From: Arcobacteraceae bacterium
Lineage (GTDB): Bacteria; Campylobacterota; Campylobacteria; Campylobacterales; Arcobacteraceae
Direction of reading: 5' to 3'
DNA length: 64,000 nt
NCBI GenBank assembly: GCA_029934475.1
Contig: JAOZMC010000001.1
Location: forward strand, 1 to 64,000
Part shown: positions 46,554 through 56,765 of the stretch, in pieces
Layout: every line of letters begins with the position of its first letter
Numbering within the stretch: the first letter of the stretch is position 1
Position numbers and translations under genes: made by a program
The notes under the pieces: generated by a model
The model's database searches: none
The model's input: only the letters and a program-made list of their open reading frames with translations
What the model was told of the DNA's origin: nothing

Positions 46554-46571
46554 ATCTTTTTGTGTTATAAT
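46554..46571 (+). promoter_or_regulatory. Promoter of the FadL-acyl-CoA ligase operon
   Basis: A T-rich stretch followed by GTGTTATAAT gives a strong -10 match 27 bp before the ATG at 46598, with AAAAAGGA between. Confidence 0.55.
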
Positions 46572-46597
46572 TTTCTATTATAAAAAAAGGATTATTT

Positions 46598-47836
46598 ATG
46601 AAGAATATTGTCAAAATCGTAAGTTTGTCAGCCGTTGCTGCCAGTGTAGTGTGTGCCAGTGGTTATAGGATACCAGAGCAGTCCTCTCAGTCTGTAGCAC
46701 TTAGTGGTGCTTATGTAGCTAACTCAAACGGAGCTAGTGCTGCGTATTATAACCCAGCGAACATGAGTTTCAACAAAAACCAAACCGATATGGAACTATC
46801 GCTTATGAGTATTGGTCTAAACAAAATCAAATATGAAGACAACAGAGCCGACACTATGAGTGGCGAGTCAAAAAAAGAGAGCTTTATAGTGCCAACTATA
46901 TTTATAAGCACCAAAGAGTATGCAGGGAAGGGGCTTCGATATGGTCTGTCTATCACAGTGCCGGGTGGATTGTCGAAAAGATGGGACACTACAGCACAAA
47001 AAACAAGTGCCGAGGAGTTTACACTGGAAGTGGTGGAGATAAATCCATCTGTATCGTATAAGATCAACGAACAGTTTGCTGTAGGTGGAGGATTGCGAAT
47101 AGTCAAAAGTGAAGGTGTAGTTGACAGCGATGGTGTCGTCCATGCCACTGGACAAACAGCAAAAAGAGAGATGACAGGCGATAGTATAGACTACGGATAC
47201 AGCTTGGGAGCTACATATAAGCCAGATGAGACATCAAATATCTCTGCTACATATCGTTCAAATGTAGATATAACCATAGAGGGTGATGCAAAATTAACTA
47301 CATTGGGACTATTAGGTTCAGGGTCTTACGATGGTGATGCCAAAGTTACTGTGCCGCTTCCAGCGGTTAGCACTCTAGCATATAGCAAAAGTTTTGGAGA
47401 TACAACTGTAGAGCTAAACTACGACAAAACTCACTGGTCTGCTTATGAAGTGCTTGATTTTGATTATGATATAGCTATGACACATCCTATTTTAAAAGCC
47501 GCTTTTGATGACCCAAAAGACAAAAGTTGGGAAGATACCACAGCTATACGACTAGGAGTCACACACAAGTTAAACGAAAAACTGACCTTGATGGCAGGAT
47601 ATGCCAAAGATGAAAACCCAATACCAGAGAAAACTCTAGGCTACGAGCTACCAGATAGCGATGCTACGCTGTATTCGCTTGGAGCAAACTGGGTTATAGA
47701 TGACAAAAGCTCTGTAGGGTTTGGATATTTGCTAGATATCAAAGAGAAAAGAGAAGTCAAAAACGATACCATAGATGGCGAATTTACCGATGCCAAAGCA
47801 CACCTAATGTCGTTTGCCTATAGAACTAGCTTCTGA
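46598..47836 (+). CDS. FadL/TodX-family outer-membrane transporter
   Basis: A 412-residue outer-membrane protein with signal peptide (about 1-20, cleavage near VCASG) and the OmpP1/FadL pattern: GYRIPEQSSQSVALSGAYVA at the mature N-terminus, NPANMSF near residue 55 and a beta-barrel ending in a C-terminal phenylalanine. FadL channels take up long-chain fatty acids or hydrophobic compounds. The next gene, an acyl-CoA ligase, overlaps by one base (TGATG), strongly suggesting uptake and activation of the same substrate. Confidence 0.9.
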   Translation: MKNIVKIVSLSAVAASVVCASGYRIPEQSSQSVALSGAYVANSNGASAAYYNPANMSFNKNQTDMELSLMSIGLNKIKYEDNRADTMSGESKKESFIVPTIFISTKEYAGKGLRYGLSITVPGGLSKRWDTTAQKTSAEEFTLEVVEINPSVSYKINEQFAVGGGLRIVKSEGVVDSDGVVHATGQTAKREMTGDSIDYGYSLGATYKPDETSNISATYRSNVDITIEGDAKLTTLGLLGSGSYDGDAKVTVPLPAVSTLAYSKSFGDTTVELNYDKTHWSAYEVLDFDYDIAMTHPILKAAFDDPKDKSWEDTTAIRLGVTHKLNEKLTLMAGYAKDENPIPEKTLGYELPDSDATLYSLGANWVIDDKSSVGFGYLLDIKEKREVKNDTIDGEFTDAKAHLMSFAYRTSF

Positions 47837-49395
47837 TGAAACTTACATATCCGTTTGACAACTTTTATGAAATTTTAGACAAAAACACACGCGAGTTGCC
47901 AAAAAAGGTCACTATATATAGTGAGTATGGCAAGCTTACCAACCAAGAGCTTCAAGCTCAAGTAGACAAAACGGCGAGGTTTTTAGAAAACTCCGGCATA
48001 AAGTTTGGCGACAAAGTAGGCATAGTGATGTCAAATGGACCACATTTTATAGTGTCGCTATTTGCCATATGTAAAATAGGGGCAGTTGCTGTGCCTATCA
48101 ACAATTTTCTCAAAAGTGAAGAGTTAGAATATATCATAAACAACAGCGATGCTAAACTTCTGTTTGCTAGTGGCAGCTTCAAAGATGAGCTAAAAAATGT
48201 GCTACAAAACACAAAAGTATCAAAGATAATATGGAGTGAAAACCAAGACAACCTAGATGAAGATAACTTTTGTATGCAGGAGATATTAAGTGGGAGATAT
48301 ATACATGAGAGTATATCGCATATGCCAACATTGGACGACACTGCTATCATCATATATACATCTGGCACTACTGGCAACCCCAAAGGTGCCATGCTAAGCT
48401 ATAGAAATATATTTTCCAACTCCATAGCCGGCACACAACGGTTTAAGTTCACTCCCAAAGATAGATTTATAGTCTATCTACCTATGTTTCACTCATTTAC
48501 TTTGAGTGTCATGATCATAGTGCCTATATTTTCAAATGCCGCCATAGTATCTATCAAGTCTATATTTCCGTTTGCAAATGTCCTAAAACAAGCATTGCTA
48601 AAACGAGTTACGGTATTTTTGGGAGCTCCACAGATCTATAATGCCCTAAACAAAGCCAAAGTGCCGTGGTATTTTATGTGGTTTAACTCCATACGGCTGT
48701 TTGTCAGTGGTTCAGCTCCTCTAAGCGAACAAGTGCTAGCAGACTTCAACAAAAAGTTCAAACGATCGATCATGGTAGAGGGATATGGTCTAAGTGAGTG
48801 CTCTCCTGCTGTATCGTCAAACCTGTTTGACAAGAGAAAAGTCCTAAGTGTGGGGCTACCGTTTGTATCGTATAAAGTCAAGATAGTAGATGAAGATGTC
48901 ATGGAGGTAGCCACAGGAACTGTAGGCGAGATCATAGTCGCAGGTGATTGTGTCATGCAAGGATACTACAACAACCCCACAGCTACAGACGATACGATAG
49001 TAAATGGCTGGCTAAAGACAGGCGACTTAGGATATGTAGACAAAGATGGATTTATATTTATCGTAGATAGAAAAAAGGATCTCATCATAGCAAAAGGGGT
49101 CAATGTATATCCACGAGAAATAGAAGAGCTTATCATAAAAATAGACGGAGTCGATGCCGTAGCAGTCGTAGGTATCAAAGACGATACACAAGATGAAAAG
49201 ATAGTCGCTTTTGTAGAGTTAGAAAAAGGGACAGACAAGATAGTAGATGACAAGACCATACGAGACCATATCAAACCACATCTGGCTAACTTCAAGATGC
49301 CAAAGCAGATATATTATGTAGATGAACTACCCAAAAATGCGGCATCAAAGGTGCTGAAACGAAAGTTAAAAGAAAATATGAACCTATATATTTAG
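47836..49395 (+). CDS. Long-chain acyl-CoA ligase (AMP-binding family)
   Basis: A 519-residue adenylate-forming enzyme with the P-loop IYTSGTTGNPKGAMLSY near residue 173, the YGLSECSPAV motif near 318, GWLKTGDLGYVD near 391 and a C-terminal catalytic lysine near 496 (ASKVLKRKL). It activates fatty acids, probably those brought in by the FadL-type porin upstream. No beta-oxidation gene is seen nearby. Confidence 0.9.
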   Translation: MKLTYPFDNFYEILDKNTRELPKKVTIYSEYGKLTNQELQAQVDKTARFLENSGIKFGDKVGIVMSNGPHFIVSLFAICKIGAVAVPINNFLKSEELEYIINNSDAKLLFASGSFKDELKNVLQNTKVSKIIWSENQDNLDEDNFCMQEILSGRYIHESISHMPTLDDTAIIIYTSGTTGNPKGAMLSYRNIFSNSIAGTQRFKFTPKDRFIVYLPMFHSFTLSVMIIVPIFSNAAIVSIKSIFPFANVLKQALLKRVTVFLGAPQIYNALNKAKVPWYFMWFNSIRLFVSGSAPLSEQVLADFNKKFKRSIMVEGYGLSECSPAVSSNLFDKRKVLSVGLPFVSYKVKIVDEDVMEVATGTVGEIIVAGDCVMQGYYNNPTATDDTIVNGWLKTGDLGYVDKDGFIFIVDRKKDLIIAKGVNVYPREIEELIIKIDGVDAVAVVGIKDDTQDEKIVAFVELEKGTDKIVDDKTIRDHIKPHLANFKMPKQIYYVDELPKNAASKVLKRKLKENMNLYI

Positions 49396-49418
49396 TTCGC
49401 CTTTAGTTTATAGTGAGG

Positions 49419-50951
49419 TTAGTGCAAAAAGTGTCTAACCCCACTGAAATACAGTGCCATATCAAACTCATCTGCTGCTTTGATTATCTCATCATCTCTT
49501 ATACTTCCGCCTGGCTGGATAATACACGACACACCTACTTTATATGCTTCATCTATAGTATCACGAAATGGTATAAATGCTTCACTTGCCATAACACAAC
49601 CAGATAAATTTATATCTTGTGATATAGCTTTGCTGACGGCTGCTTTGGTGGCATCTATACGAGAAGTCATGCCCATACCAATAGCTAACAAAGTTTTGTT
49701 TTTGATATATGTTATGCAGTTTGACTTGGTCAATGAAGCTAAAGTATAAGCTATATCCATATCGTCAAGTTGTTGTGAAGTAGCTGATTTTTTTGTCTTT
49801 GTTATACTGTTTTTGACCTCATCTTTGGATATCTTATCTGTTTCTTGATACACAAAACCACCGTCTATGTGCCTGAAACTGTGGGTGTCGTTTGAGCTTA
49901 TAAGCCGTGGGCTGTTTTGTGAAAAAAGTTTGAGTCTCTTTTTGCTTTCAAATACTCTCAATGCCTCAGGAGTAAAATCACCTGCATATATAACTTCCAA
50001 AAATATCTCGGTCATCTTTTTTGCTAGTGTCTCATCTACTATACCATTGAGAGCTACTACTCCACCAAAAGCAGAGACACTGTCGCATATCAAGGCACTA
50101 TTGTAACTATCTAGCAAACTGTTTTTTATAGCAAATCCACATGGATTGCCATGCTTTACTATACATACCGCTGGACTATCACCAAATGAAGATGCTATTT
50201 TTAAAGCAGAGCTGATATCGCCCATATTGTTGAAGCTAGGCTCGCCCTTTTTTACATAAAAGTTTTCGGTATAGTGGTCGTCAAACTGATACAAAGCACC
50301 CTTTTGATGTGGATTTTCTCCATATCGTGTGTCAAAAACTTTTGTGCCTATTATAAACTGCTTTTGCCCAAACGAATTGTGATATCGTTTGTTCATATAG
50401 TTTGCTATATATACATCATATGAAGCAGTATGCTCAAATGCCTTGATCATCAGCTGTCGTCTATACTCTATGTCGTGGTCGTTGTTTTTGATATATTGGA
50501 CAGTTTTGTCGTAGTCGCCTGTGTCGGTCACTACTAGCACATCTTGGAAATTTTTCGCACTACTTCGTATCATAGCAGGACCACCTATATCTATGTTTTC
50601 TATGATAGTGTCAAAGTCATCGGTAGTTTGTGTTGTTTGCCTAAATGGATATAGATTTACACATACTAGATCTATAGCCTGTATGCCTAGCTGTTTTGCT
50701 TGTGTTATGTGGTCGCTGTCGTCCCGCTTGTGCAATATACCGCCGTGAATATTTGGGTGCAATGTTTTCACCCGTCCATCAAAGCACTCTTTGTAGTTTG
50801 TGATATCCTCTACTTTGGTAGCTGTTATACCAGCTTGGACTATAGCGGTATATGTGCCACCAGTCGATATTATCTCGTATCCTAGCGATACTAAACTTCT
50901 AGCAAACTGCTCGATACCGCTCTTGTCGCTCACACTTATCAAAGCTCTCAT
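49419..50951 (-). CDS. purH: Bifunctional AICAR transformylase/IMP cyclohydrolase
   Basis: PurH carries out the last two steps of IMP synthesis. The 510-residue protein has the N-terminal MGS-like cyclohydrolase ([20 protein letters not shown]) and the C-terminal transformylase with [10 protein letters not shown] near residue 265 and AFGGVVALN near 292. It overlaps the CNNM gene by 4 nt. Confidence 0.95.
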   Translation of the reverse strand: MRALISVSDKSGIEQFARSLVSLGYEIISTGGTYTAIVQAGITATKVEDITNYKECFDGRVKTLHPNIHGGILHKRDDSDHITQAKQLGIQAIDLVCVNLYPFRQTTQTTDDFDTIIENIDIGGPAMIRSSAKNFQDVLVVTDTGDYDKTVQYIKNNDHDIEYRRQLMIKAFEHTASYDVYIANYMNKRYHNSFGQKQFIIGTKVFDTRYGENPHQKGALYQFDDHYTENFYVKKGEPSFNNMGDISSALKIASSFGDSPAVCIVKHGNPCGFAIKNSLLDSYNSALICDSVSAFGGVVALNGIVDETLAKKMTEIFLEVIYAGDFTPEALRVFESKKRLKLFSQNSPRLISSNDTHSFRHIDGGFVYQETDKISKDEVKNSITKTKKSATSQQLDDMDIAYTLASLTKSNCITYIKNKTLLAIGMGMTSRIDATKAAVSKAISQDINLSGCVMASEAFIPFRDTIDEAYKVGVSCIIQPGGSIRDDEIIKAADEFDMALYFSGVRHFLH

Positions 50952-51991
50952 ATGTTCTCCTGTTTGGCTCGCTTCTTTTTCATATTTGATGAAGCTAATT
51001 TTCGCATATCTTCTGTGGTATCTAGCTCATCCATGATCTCTAGCCCCAGCAGTGTCTCTATACAATCTTCAAGTGTGACTATACCTTCTGTTTGTCCATA
51101 GCCATCTGTGACTACTAGCAAGTGTGCTTTTGATTTGATAAAACTGTTCAGAGCCTTTGATACTGGAACATTTTCGTTGATACTATCTACTTCTATCATA
51201 ATATCTTCTATCTTCAATGTATCTTCTTTGACTGCATATTTAAACAAACTTTTAGTCAGCACCATACCTACTATATCGTCTATACCGTCATCATATACAG
51301 GCACACGACTAAATTTATATGTATCTTTATCATCTAGTAGTTTTTTGATGACAGTGTCTTTTTGCACCGCAAATACTACGCTTCGTGGTGTGAGAATGTC
51401 GCTTAGCTTGACTGTTTTTAACTGCAGTGAGTTTTTGATGATATCTGACTCTTGGTCATTTATAGCTCCGCTCTCTTCACCCAATATCGCAAGATGCTTC
51501 AGCTCTTCTCTCGATACTGTGTCTAGTGCTTTGCCGTTGTTTATCTTTTTGGTTATAAATATAGTCAATATCACTATAGGGTATGTGATGACGATAAACA
51601 CCTGTATAGCTTTGGTAGCAAATGGTGCTAGCTCTTTATAATAAATAGCTCCTATGGTCTTTGGTATAATTTCGCTCAAAAATAGTATAGCAAAAGTCAA
51701 AGCTATAGATACTGCTATGACATAGAAACTATCGTTGCCAAACACTATCTGTGCTTGCACCCCTATGGCGGTAGCTCCTAGAGTATTTGCTATGGTGTTG
51801 AGTATAAGTATAGATGATATAGACTCATCTATGTTGGTCTTGAGCTTTTTCAGGCTCTCACCTAGCTTTTTGTCTCGTTCTATCAAAACATTGATATATG
51901 AAAAATTGATAGATAGTAGCACCGCTTCTAGTATAGAACATAGAAAAGATATACCGACTACTGCTATGACAAGAAGTATCAAATACTCCAT
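50948..51991 (-). CDS. CNNM (DUF21)/CBS-domain membrane protein, CorC/TlyC-like
   Basis: A 347-residue protein with an N-terminal DUF21 region of three to four helices (about 1-140; [13 protein letters not shown] near 102-114) and a pair of CBS domains (about 198-320; MTSR-like [10 protein letters not shown] and [21 protein letters not shown]). Such proteins move magnesium or sodium ions and sense nucleotides; older names call them hemolysins. It lacks the extra CorC_HlyC C-terminal domain. purH follows with a 4-nt overlap. Confidence 0.88.
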   Translation of the reverse strand: MEYLILLVIAVVGISFLCSILEAVLLSINFSYINVLIERDKKLGESLKKLKTNIDESISSILILNTIANTLGATAIGVQAQIVFGNDSFYVIAVSIALTFAILFLSEIIPKTIGAIYYKELAPFATKAIQVFIVITYPIVILTIFITKKINNGKALDTVSREELKHLAILGEESGAINDQESDIIKNSLQLKTVKLSDILTPRSVVFAVQKDTVIKKLLDDKDTYKFSRVPVYDDGIDDIVGMVLTKSLFKYAVKEDTLKIEDIMIEVDSINENVPVSKALNSFIKSKAHLLVVTDGYGQTEGIVTLEDCIETLLGLEIMDELDTTEDMRKLASSNMKKKRAKQENI

Positions 51992-52381
51992 ATTTTATGC
52001 CTGTTTATGGAGTGTATGTCCAATTTGCTCTCCTGTTTTTGCCTATTATAGCCAAATAATATAAAACAAAGCCAAAATATTCTAAAATGCTTGTATGAAG
52101 CTCTACCGGAGACTGGAGAGAGGTTAATGCTGAATGTCGGCAACCCATATGGAACCCTAAGCTTGTTTAGAGCAGAAGTTTAAAGTCATAGCAAACTTTG
52201 ACTAGCTTTAAAATGTTGGTAACACATTTGGAACCCCAAAAGTAGCCGTGGCGATTTTCGTTTGTTAACATATGTGAATGACAAATACGATTTAATATGT
52301 TATAATAGCTCTCAAAAGTAGCAAAAGCAAACTTGCGAGATAAATATCTCCAGTGAAAGTTTCTACAAAAAAGGATAAAAT
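51992..52381. repeat. Intergenic relic region with repeated NVGN module
   Basis: No intact gene lies in these 390 bp. Two related segments are present: 52133-52160 and 52212-52239, both of the form AATGTYGGYAACMCATWTGGAACCC. The first is part of a short frame reading LPETGERLMLNVGNPYGT then LSLFRAEV and a stop; the second reads NVGNTFGTPKVAVAIFVC and stops. CCAAAAGTAGCCGTGGCGAT (to 52258) recurs exactly at 13312-13334. The right end contains the promoter of the next operon. Confidence 0.6.
52301..52306 (+). promoter_or_regulatory. -10 box of the DUF2141 operon
   Basis: TATAAT following TTTAATATGT; the leader to the ATG at 52382 is about 70 nt and includes AAAAAAGGATAAA as a ribosome-binding site. 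Confidence 0.5.
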
Positions 52382-52795
52382 ATGAACAAATTGATTTTAA
52401 TAGCCATAGTATTGGCCAGTAGTATGTCAGCAGGAGATATCACGGTCAAAGTGAAAAATATCTTAAATACCAAAGGCAAGTTGGATATAGGTCTATACAA
52501 CAAAGAGGACGATAGTTTCGGTGATAGAGAGAAAAATCTCAAAGGAGCAGAAGTAGCTATCAAAGGCAAGACAGTAGTCTATAAATTTACAGATGTGCCA
52601 GATGGGACTTATGCGGTAGCTGTGATACACGACGAAAACAAAAACAACAAACTAGATAGAAACTTTTTTGGTATTCCTAGCGAAGGTTATGGATTTAGCA
52701 ACAACATCCGACCAGCATTTAGGGGAGCGAACTTCACAGAGTCGAAGTTCAAGTTAAAAGGCAACAAGAGTATCACTATAAAGATGGGTTACTAA
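52382..52795 (+). CDS. DUF2141 secreted protein
   Basis: A 137-residue protein with a short signal peptide (cleavage near SMSAG, residue 18) and the DUF2141 beta-sandwich pattern: DITVKVKNILNTKGKLDIGLYN, then FTDVPDGTYAVAVIHDENKNNKLD and FFGIPSEGYGFSNN. The function of DUF2141 is unknown; it resembles prealbumin-like folds. It is the first of three closely spaced genes. Confidence 0.85.
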   Translation: MNKLILIAIVLASSMSAGDITVKVKNILNTKGKLDIGLYNKEDDSFGDREKNLKGAEVAIKGKTVVYKFTDVPDGTYAVAVIHDENKNNKLDRNFFGIPSEGYGFSNNIRPAFRGANFTESKFKLKGNKSITIKMGY

Positions 52796-52796
52796 T

Positions 52797-53306
52797 ATGA
52801 AAAAAAAGCTACTGTTGTTGTCTGTATTTGTTGGTATTTCACTTTTAGTAGTTGAAGCACAAGCAGCAAAAAAAATATCATCTACAAAATCAAAGTCGAT
52901 ATTGTCTATACGACCGCATTTTGGAGTCGGCACAGACGATAGCCGACACTTTGGTGGTAGAGTATTGCTAAAATCCGGCAAAACACAAGCATATGGACTG
53001 GAGCTTACGAGATTTGAGATAAAAGACGAATCAAACTCTACAGAAAAGATAAAATTTAACACCATAGGCATAGTATTGGAGCAAAAACTATTTGGCTGGT
53101 TCAATATGTCTATAGGCACGGTGGGATATTTTGACTATGGACCAGACGAGCAAAATGTCATAGGATTGGTGTCTAACTTAGGCTGGGAACCCAACAATCA
53201 TATACCATTTCATCCGTTTGTGACATTTAGAAACGATCTCATCTTTGATACAGATGAAACAAAAAGTATAAATAGTATTAGTATAGGGCTAAAAGGGAGA
53301 TTTTGA
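52797..53306 (+). CDS. Predicted outer-membrane beta-barrel protein, unknown
   Basis: A 169-residue protein with a signal peptide (about 1-23, cleavage near AQAAK), then alternating strands with glycines (RPHFGVGTDDS, GGRVLL, NMSIGTVGYFDY) and a C-terminal GLKGRF, ending in phenylalanine as expected for barrels. I do not recognise a family. It starts one base after the DUF2141 stop and ends one base before the flavoprotein gene. Confidence 0.7.
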   Translation: MKKKLLLLSVFVGISLLVVEAQAAKKISSTKSKSILSIRPHFGVGTDDSRHFGGRVLLKSGKTQAYGLELTRFEIKDESNSTEKIKFNTIGIVLEQKLFGWFNMSIGTVGYFDYGPDEQNVIGLVSNLGWEPNNHIPFHPFVTFRNDLIFDTDETKSINSISIGLKGRF

Positions 53307-53307
53307 T

Positions 53308-54801
53308 ATGACTATGATACCCATGACAATATATGCGGTGCTATTTGCTGTAGCAATAGTGATGCCACTGCTTGGCAAAAAGCCATTTACATACTATGTA
53401 TCAAAAGGTGCTTACCCAAAATCCATAAACCAAAGCGATGTGTTTTTACGGATAAACAATATCATCAGCTTCATCTGGGCAGGCATATTTGCCACTGCCT
53501 TTGTGTTGGTGCAAATACGATATAGTCCATATAGTGCAAACAATATGCTTATATCAAATGCTATGGCCTTTTTGCCACAGATAGTCTTAGGTATCCCTGT
53601 ATCTATATATTTTCCTGTGTGGTATTTGAAGCAGCCAAACTCCAAAATACGATTTGCTAGTATGAAAGATGCCTTTAGTGCTATGCCCTATGGTATCAAC
53701 AAAGAGTTTGCTAGAGGTGTAGATGTAGTCGTCCAGTTTGTGCTAAGCGGAGATGAAGCTGGAGAGTCTTATATCGTCATCAAAGACCAAAAATGCACCC
53801 ACACCACAGGACGACACGAAAATCCCACAGCAACTATAGAAGCAGACAGCGGATTGTGGCTAGATATAACCAATGGCGACATAGACGGCACGAGTGTATT
53901 TCTAAACAAAAGATACAAGCTAAGCGGAGATGGCTCTGTCATGCTAAACTTTGAGAAAATCTTTGATACAAGAGCAAAGTTTGAGACCATAGCTGACAGA
54001 CCACAGGACTATGACTACAAGACTATATCATCTAAGCAGATCAAAAATATAGTCGTATTTGATGGCGGAGCGAGAGCCAAAAAGTTTAGCAAAACTACAC
54101 TCATGGTAGATAATTTTGTAGCAGGAGCCACGAGTGCGGGAGCAAATGTAGAGCAGTTTAAACTCTCAAGGCTAGATATACATATTTGCGATGGATGCTA
54201 TATGTGCTGGACCAAAACTCCAGGGCAGTGTGTCCACAAAGATATCATGACCGAACTACGAGAAAAATACAGAGCAGCCGACTTGGTAGTGTTTGCATCA
54301 CCGCTTTATATATTTAATGTCACAGGAGTTATGAAAACTTTTATGGATAGATTGTTGCCACTTATGAAGCCATATATGCTACTAGATGAAAAAGATGGAC
54401 ACATATCTCACCCAGATAGGTTTCCACAGCACGGCGAACAAGGTTTCGTAGTATTTAGTGCCAGTGGATTTCCTGATATAAACAACAACTTTGACGGTCT
54501 CAAAGCTATGTATAGAGCTTGGGACAGCCACAATGAAAATACCCATATGATGGGCGAGTTCTTTTTGCCGGCAGCCGAAGTGATAGTCCAGCCTGTGTAT
54601 AAAAGCAGGAGAGAGTTGGTCCAAAAGGCTTGTTTCGATGCAGGAGTCCAAGCAGTCAAAGATGGCAAGATAGATTATAGATATATGAGTGCGGTGTCAA
54701 ATCCTACGGTAAGCAACAAAATATTTCAGCACCAAGCCGATCTGTTTTGGGCTACACTTGATGGCAAAGCTCCATACACAAAAGAAGTTCCAAAGATATA
54801 A
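53308..54801 (+). CDS. Three-module membrane/SCP2-like/flavodoxin-fold oxidoreductase
   Basis: A 497-residue protein that joins an N-terminal membrane region of three helices (about 5-22, 45-66, 78-104; with KKPFTYYVSKGAYP between), a middle section of about 115 residues with an SCP2-like pattern (about 128-220, SGDGSVMLNFEKIF), and a C-terminal NAD(P)H-dependent FMN reductase fold from about 247 (IVVFDGGARAKKFSKT). The latter carries a cysteine cluster, CDGCYMCWTKTPGQC, as in iron-sulfur flavoproteins, and FASPLYIFNVTG. It is probably a membrane-bound redox enzyme for a hydrophobic substrate, an inference. Confidence 0.8.
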   Translation: MTMIPMTIYAVLFAVAIVMPLLGKKPFTYYVSKGAYPKSINQSDVFLRINNIISFIWAGIFATAFVLVQIRYSPYSANNMLISNAMAFLPQIVLGIPVSIYFPVWYLKQPNSKIRFASMKDAFSAMPYGINKEFARGVDVVVQFVLSGDEAGESYIVIKDQKCTHTTGRHENPTATIEADSGLWLDITNGDIDGTSVFLNKRYKLSGDGSVMLNFEKIFDTRAKFETIADRPQDYDYKTISSKQIKNIVVFDGGARAKKFSKTTLMVDNFVAGATSAGANVEQFKLSRLDIHICDGCYMCWTKTPGQCVHKDIMTELREKYRAADLVVFASPLYIFNVTGVMKTFMDRLLPLMKPYMLLDEKDGHISHPDRFPQHGEQGFVVFSASGFPDINNNFDGLKAMYRAWDSHNENTHMMGEFFLPAAEVIVQPVYKSRRELVQKACFDAGVQAVKDGKIDYRYMSAVSNPTVSNKIFQHQADLFWATLDGKAPYTKEVPKI

Positions 54802-54804
54802 AAC

Positions 54805-55470
54805 TTAAAATTGTGCCATAGTTGCAACTACGGCGGTGCTACTTTTGAGTATGTTTGACTGACCTAATCCTACTATCTTGTCTGTGTGGAAACTTGCTAA
54901 CTCACTTTTGCTTAAACCTCCCTCACAGCCTACTACGATATGCTTGATATCTTTTATCTGTTTTGATATATGATTGTCACAAAAGTTCAGCACAAAACTA
55001 TCTGGATATATCTCGTGAAATTTTGCTAAACTTTCACAGATACCTAGCTCTATCTTGTCTGTTCTGCCACATTGACAGCTGGAGTTTATAACTATTTTGT
55101 CTAGCTTGTCTATGTTTATAGTGAAATTTTTTTGTGAAAAATCACAATATATAAATGTGAGTTTGTGTAGGTTTAGTTCGTTGAGTTTCGCTAGTGTGTC
55201 GCCTATGTTTTTGGGGTCTGTGATACACCAGCCTATGTGTAGTTTGCTACTGGGTTTTGGTGCTGTTTTGGTGCTCTCTTTTAGCGACAACGATACTGCT
55301 CTTTTGGTTATCTTCTCTACGATATAACTATACAGCAGATCATCGTGAAAGTTGCGAAACATGACAATATCGCCCATCTTTGCTCGTCTTGACTTAGCTA
55401 TATGCCGATAAAGTTCGCCGTCTATGTCAAGTGTTTTTGACTTTGCTTTGCTATGATGAAAAAACTGCAC
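54805..55470 (-). CDS. rsmE: 16S rRNA (uracil(1498)-N3)-methyltransferase RsmE
   Basis: A 221-residue SPOUT-class enzyme that methylates U1498 of 16S rRNA. It has an N-terminal PUA-like domain (HIAKSRRAKMGDIV) and the SAM-binding trefoil knot near the C-terminus (VVGCEGGLSKSE, then GLGQSNILKSSTAVV). It directly follows the next gene (end to start adjacency) and converges with the flavoprotein gene. Confidence 0.92.
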   Translation of the reverse strand: MQFFHHSKAKSKTLDIDGELYRHIAKSRRAKMGDIVMFRNFHDDLLYSYIVEKITKRAVSLSLKESTKTAPKPSSKLHIGWCITDPKNIGDTLAKLNELNLHKLTFIYCDFSQKNFTINIDKLDKIVINSSCQCGRTDKIELGICESLAKFHEIYPDSFVLNFCDNHISKQIKDIKHIVVGCEGGLSKSELASFHTDKIVGLGQSNILKSSTAVVATMAQF

Positions 55471-55878
55471 CTAAAATATCACGACCAACACATACACAAC
55501 CGCCAAACAAACAAGCTGATATATGGCTATCTTTGTAGCATATATTTTAAAATCATTTTGAAGTTCCGTCTGTGAGCTTAATATCACTCGTAGTCTCTTA
55601 TATCGTTTGATCTCTGCTATCATTATAAACAGTGTCGCTATTATCATAAGCACAACCGTCCAGCTGATATCGTGCCTATATGCCGATACTATTGCTCCTG
55701 TATATGCTACGGAAGCATTGACAAAATGTAGCAAAGGAGTCGTCAGTCTGTATGAGTTTTGAACATCTACGAACTTCTGGCTAAACTTTAGTTTGTATAT
55801 GTTGTAGCATATCAAACATATTAGCAACACTACTGCCACTTCGTGAAAATAGACAGGTCCGCTCATGATATCTGTCAT
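55471..55878 (-). CDS. Conserved four-helix membrane protein, unknown
   Basis: A 135-residue protein with four predicted helices (about 8-27, 47-63, 72-88, 113-134) and a short basic cytosolic loop ([11 protein letters not shown]). I recognise it only as a hypothetical membrane protein of the CopD/DUF-type size. The ATG overlaps the nfo stop (ATGA); rsmE starts right after it, so it belongs to the nfo unit. Confidence 0.7.
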   Translation of the reverse strand: MTDIMSGPVYFHEVAVVLLICLICYNIYKLKFSQKFVDVQNSYRLTTPLLHFVNASVAYTGAIVSAYRHDISWTVVLMIIATLFIMIAEIKRYKRLRVILSSQTELQNDFKIYATKIAIYQLVCLAVVYVLVVIF

Positions 55879-56765
55879 AATTTCTCCAATCTATATAAAC
55901 TTTGTATCTCTTCACTCCACATATTTTTGTCTGTGGTTTCAAGTATCAAGGGTATATCATCTGTCCTGCTGTCGTTTATGATAAACTCAAATGCCCCCCA
56001 CCCTATGTGTCCTGCTCCTAGATTGTGGTGTCTATCTACATGGCTTGCTAGCTCTTTTTTGCTATCGTTTATATGCATACCGCTCAAAAACTCTGTTCCT
56101 ACTATCTTGTCAAACTTCGCCCAAGTTTCATCGTATGCTTCTTTTGTCCTTATATCGTACCCAGCTACAAACATATGGCAAGTATCTATACAGACCCCTA
56201 TGCGACTTTTGTCTTCTATTTTATCTATGATATACGCTAAGTGCTCAAACTTATAGCCCAAGTTTGTGCCTTGACCTGCTGTGTTTTCTATGACTGCTTT
56301 GACATTTTTGGTTCTGTCTAAAGCTTTGTTGATAGAGTAGGCTATAGTGTCAAGTGTATTTATCTCTGCTTCATATAGTAGCTCACCATACTCTTCGTGG
56401 GCTTTGGGTATCTTGACTAGATGACTTCCAGGATGAAAGTTAAGCTTGTCAAGTCCTAGCATATCGCATCGGTTTAACTCGTCCTCAAATGCCATCTGGC
56501 TTTTGATAAGCTGTTGTTCGTCTGGGTGTCCTAAGTTTATGAGGTAGCTGTCATGTGGTAATATATGTTTGGGTTGGATACCGCTTTGATCTAAAGCTTT
56601 GAACCAACTATCCAAGGTTTTGCTGTCAAATAGCTTGGCATCCCATCGTCTTTGGTTTTTGGTAAACATAGCAAATGCCTTTGCCCCCAATGACACAGCC
56701 TCATGCACAGCATTTTGGACTCCGCCACTCGTGCTTGTGTGTGCTCCTATATATTTATTTGACAT
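55875..56765 (-). CDS. nfo: Endonuclease IV (AP endonuclease)
   Basis: Nfo cuts DNA 5' to abasic sites in base-excision repair. The 296-residue TIM-barrel, three-zinc enzyme has [15 protein letters not shown] at the N-terminus, LNFHPGSH near 112, [13 protein letters not shown] near 158, [15 protein letters not shown] near 190 and [26 protein letters not shown] near 228, listed as separate motifs. It overlaps both neighbours by a few bases. Confidence 0.95.
   Translation of the reverse strand: MSNKYIGAHTSTSGGVQNAVHEAVSLGAKAFAMFTKNQRRWDAKLFDSKTLDSWFKALDQSGIQPKHILPHDSYLINLGHPDEQQLIKSQMAFEDELNRCDMLGLDKLNFHPGSHLVKIPKAHEEYGELLYEAEINTLDTIAYSINKALDRTKNVKAVIENTAGQGTNLGYKFEHLAYIIDKIEDKSRIGVCIDTCHMFVAGYDIRTKEAYDETWAKFDKIVGTEFLSGMHINDSKKELASHVDRHHNLGAGHIGWGAFEFIINDSRTDDIPLILETTDKNMWSEEIQSLYRLEKL

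Noticed and set aside
51992-52381. Riboswitch or structured RNA ahead of the DUF2141 operon
   Set aside because: The repeated NVGN segments look like decayed coding pieces, and the promoter lies downstream of them at 52301, so they are not in the leader.
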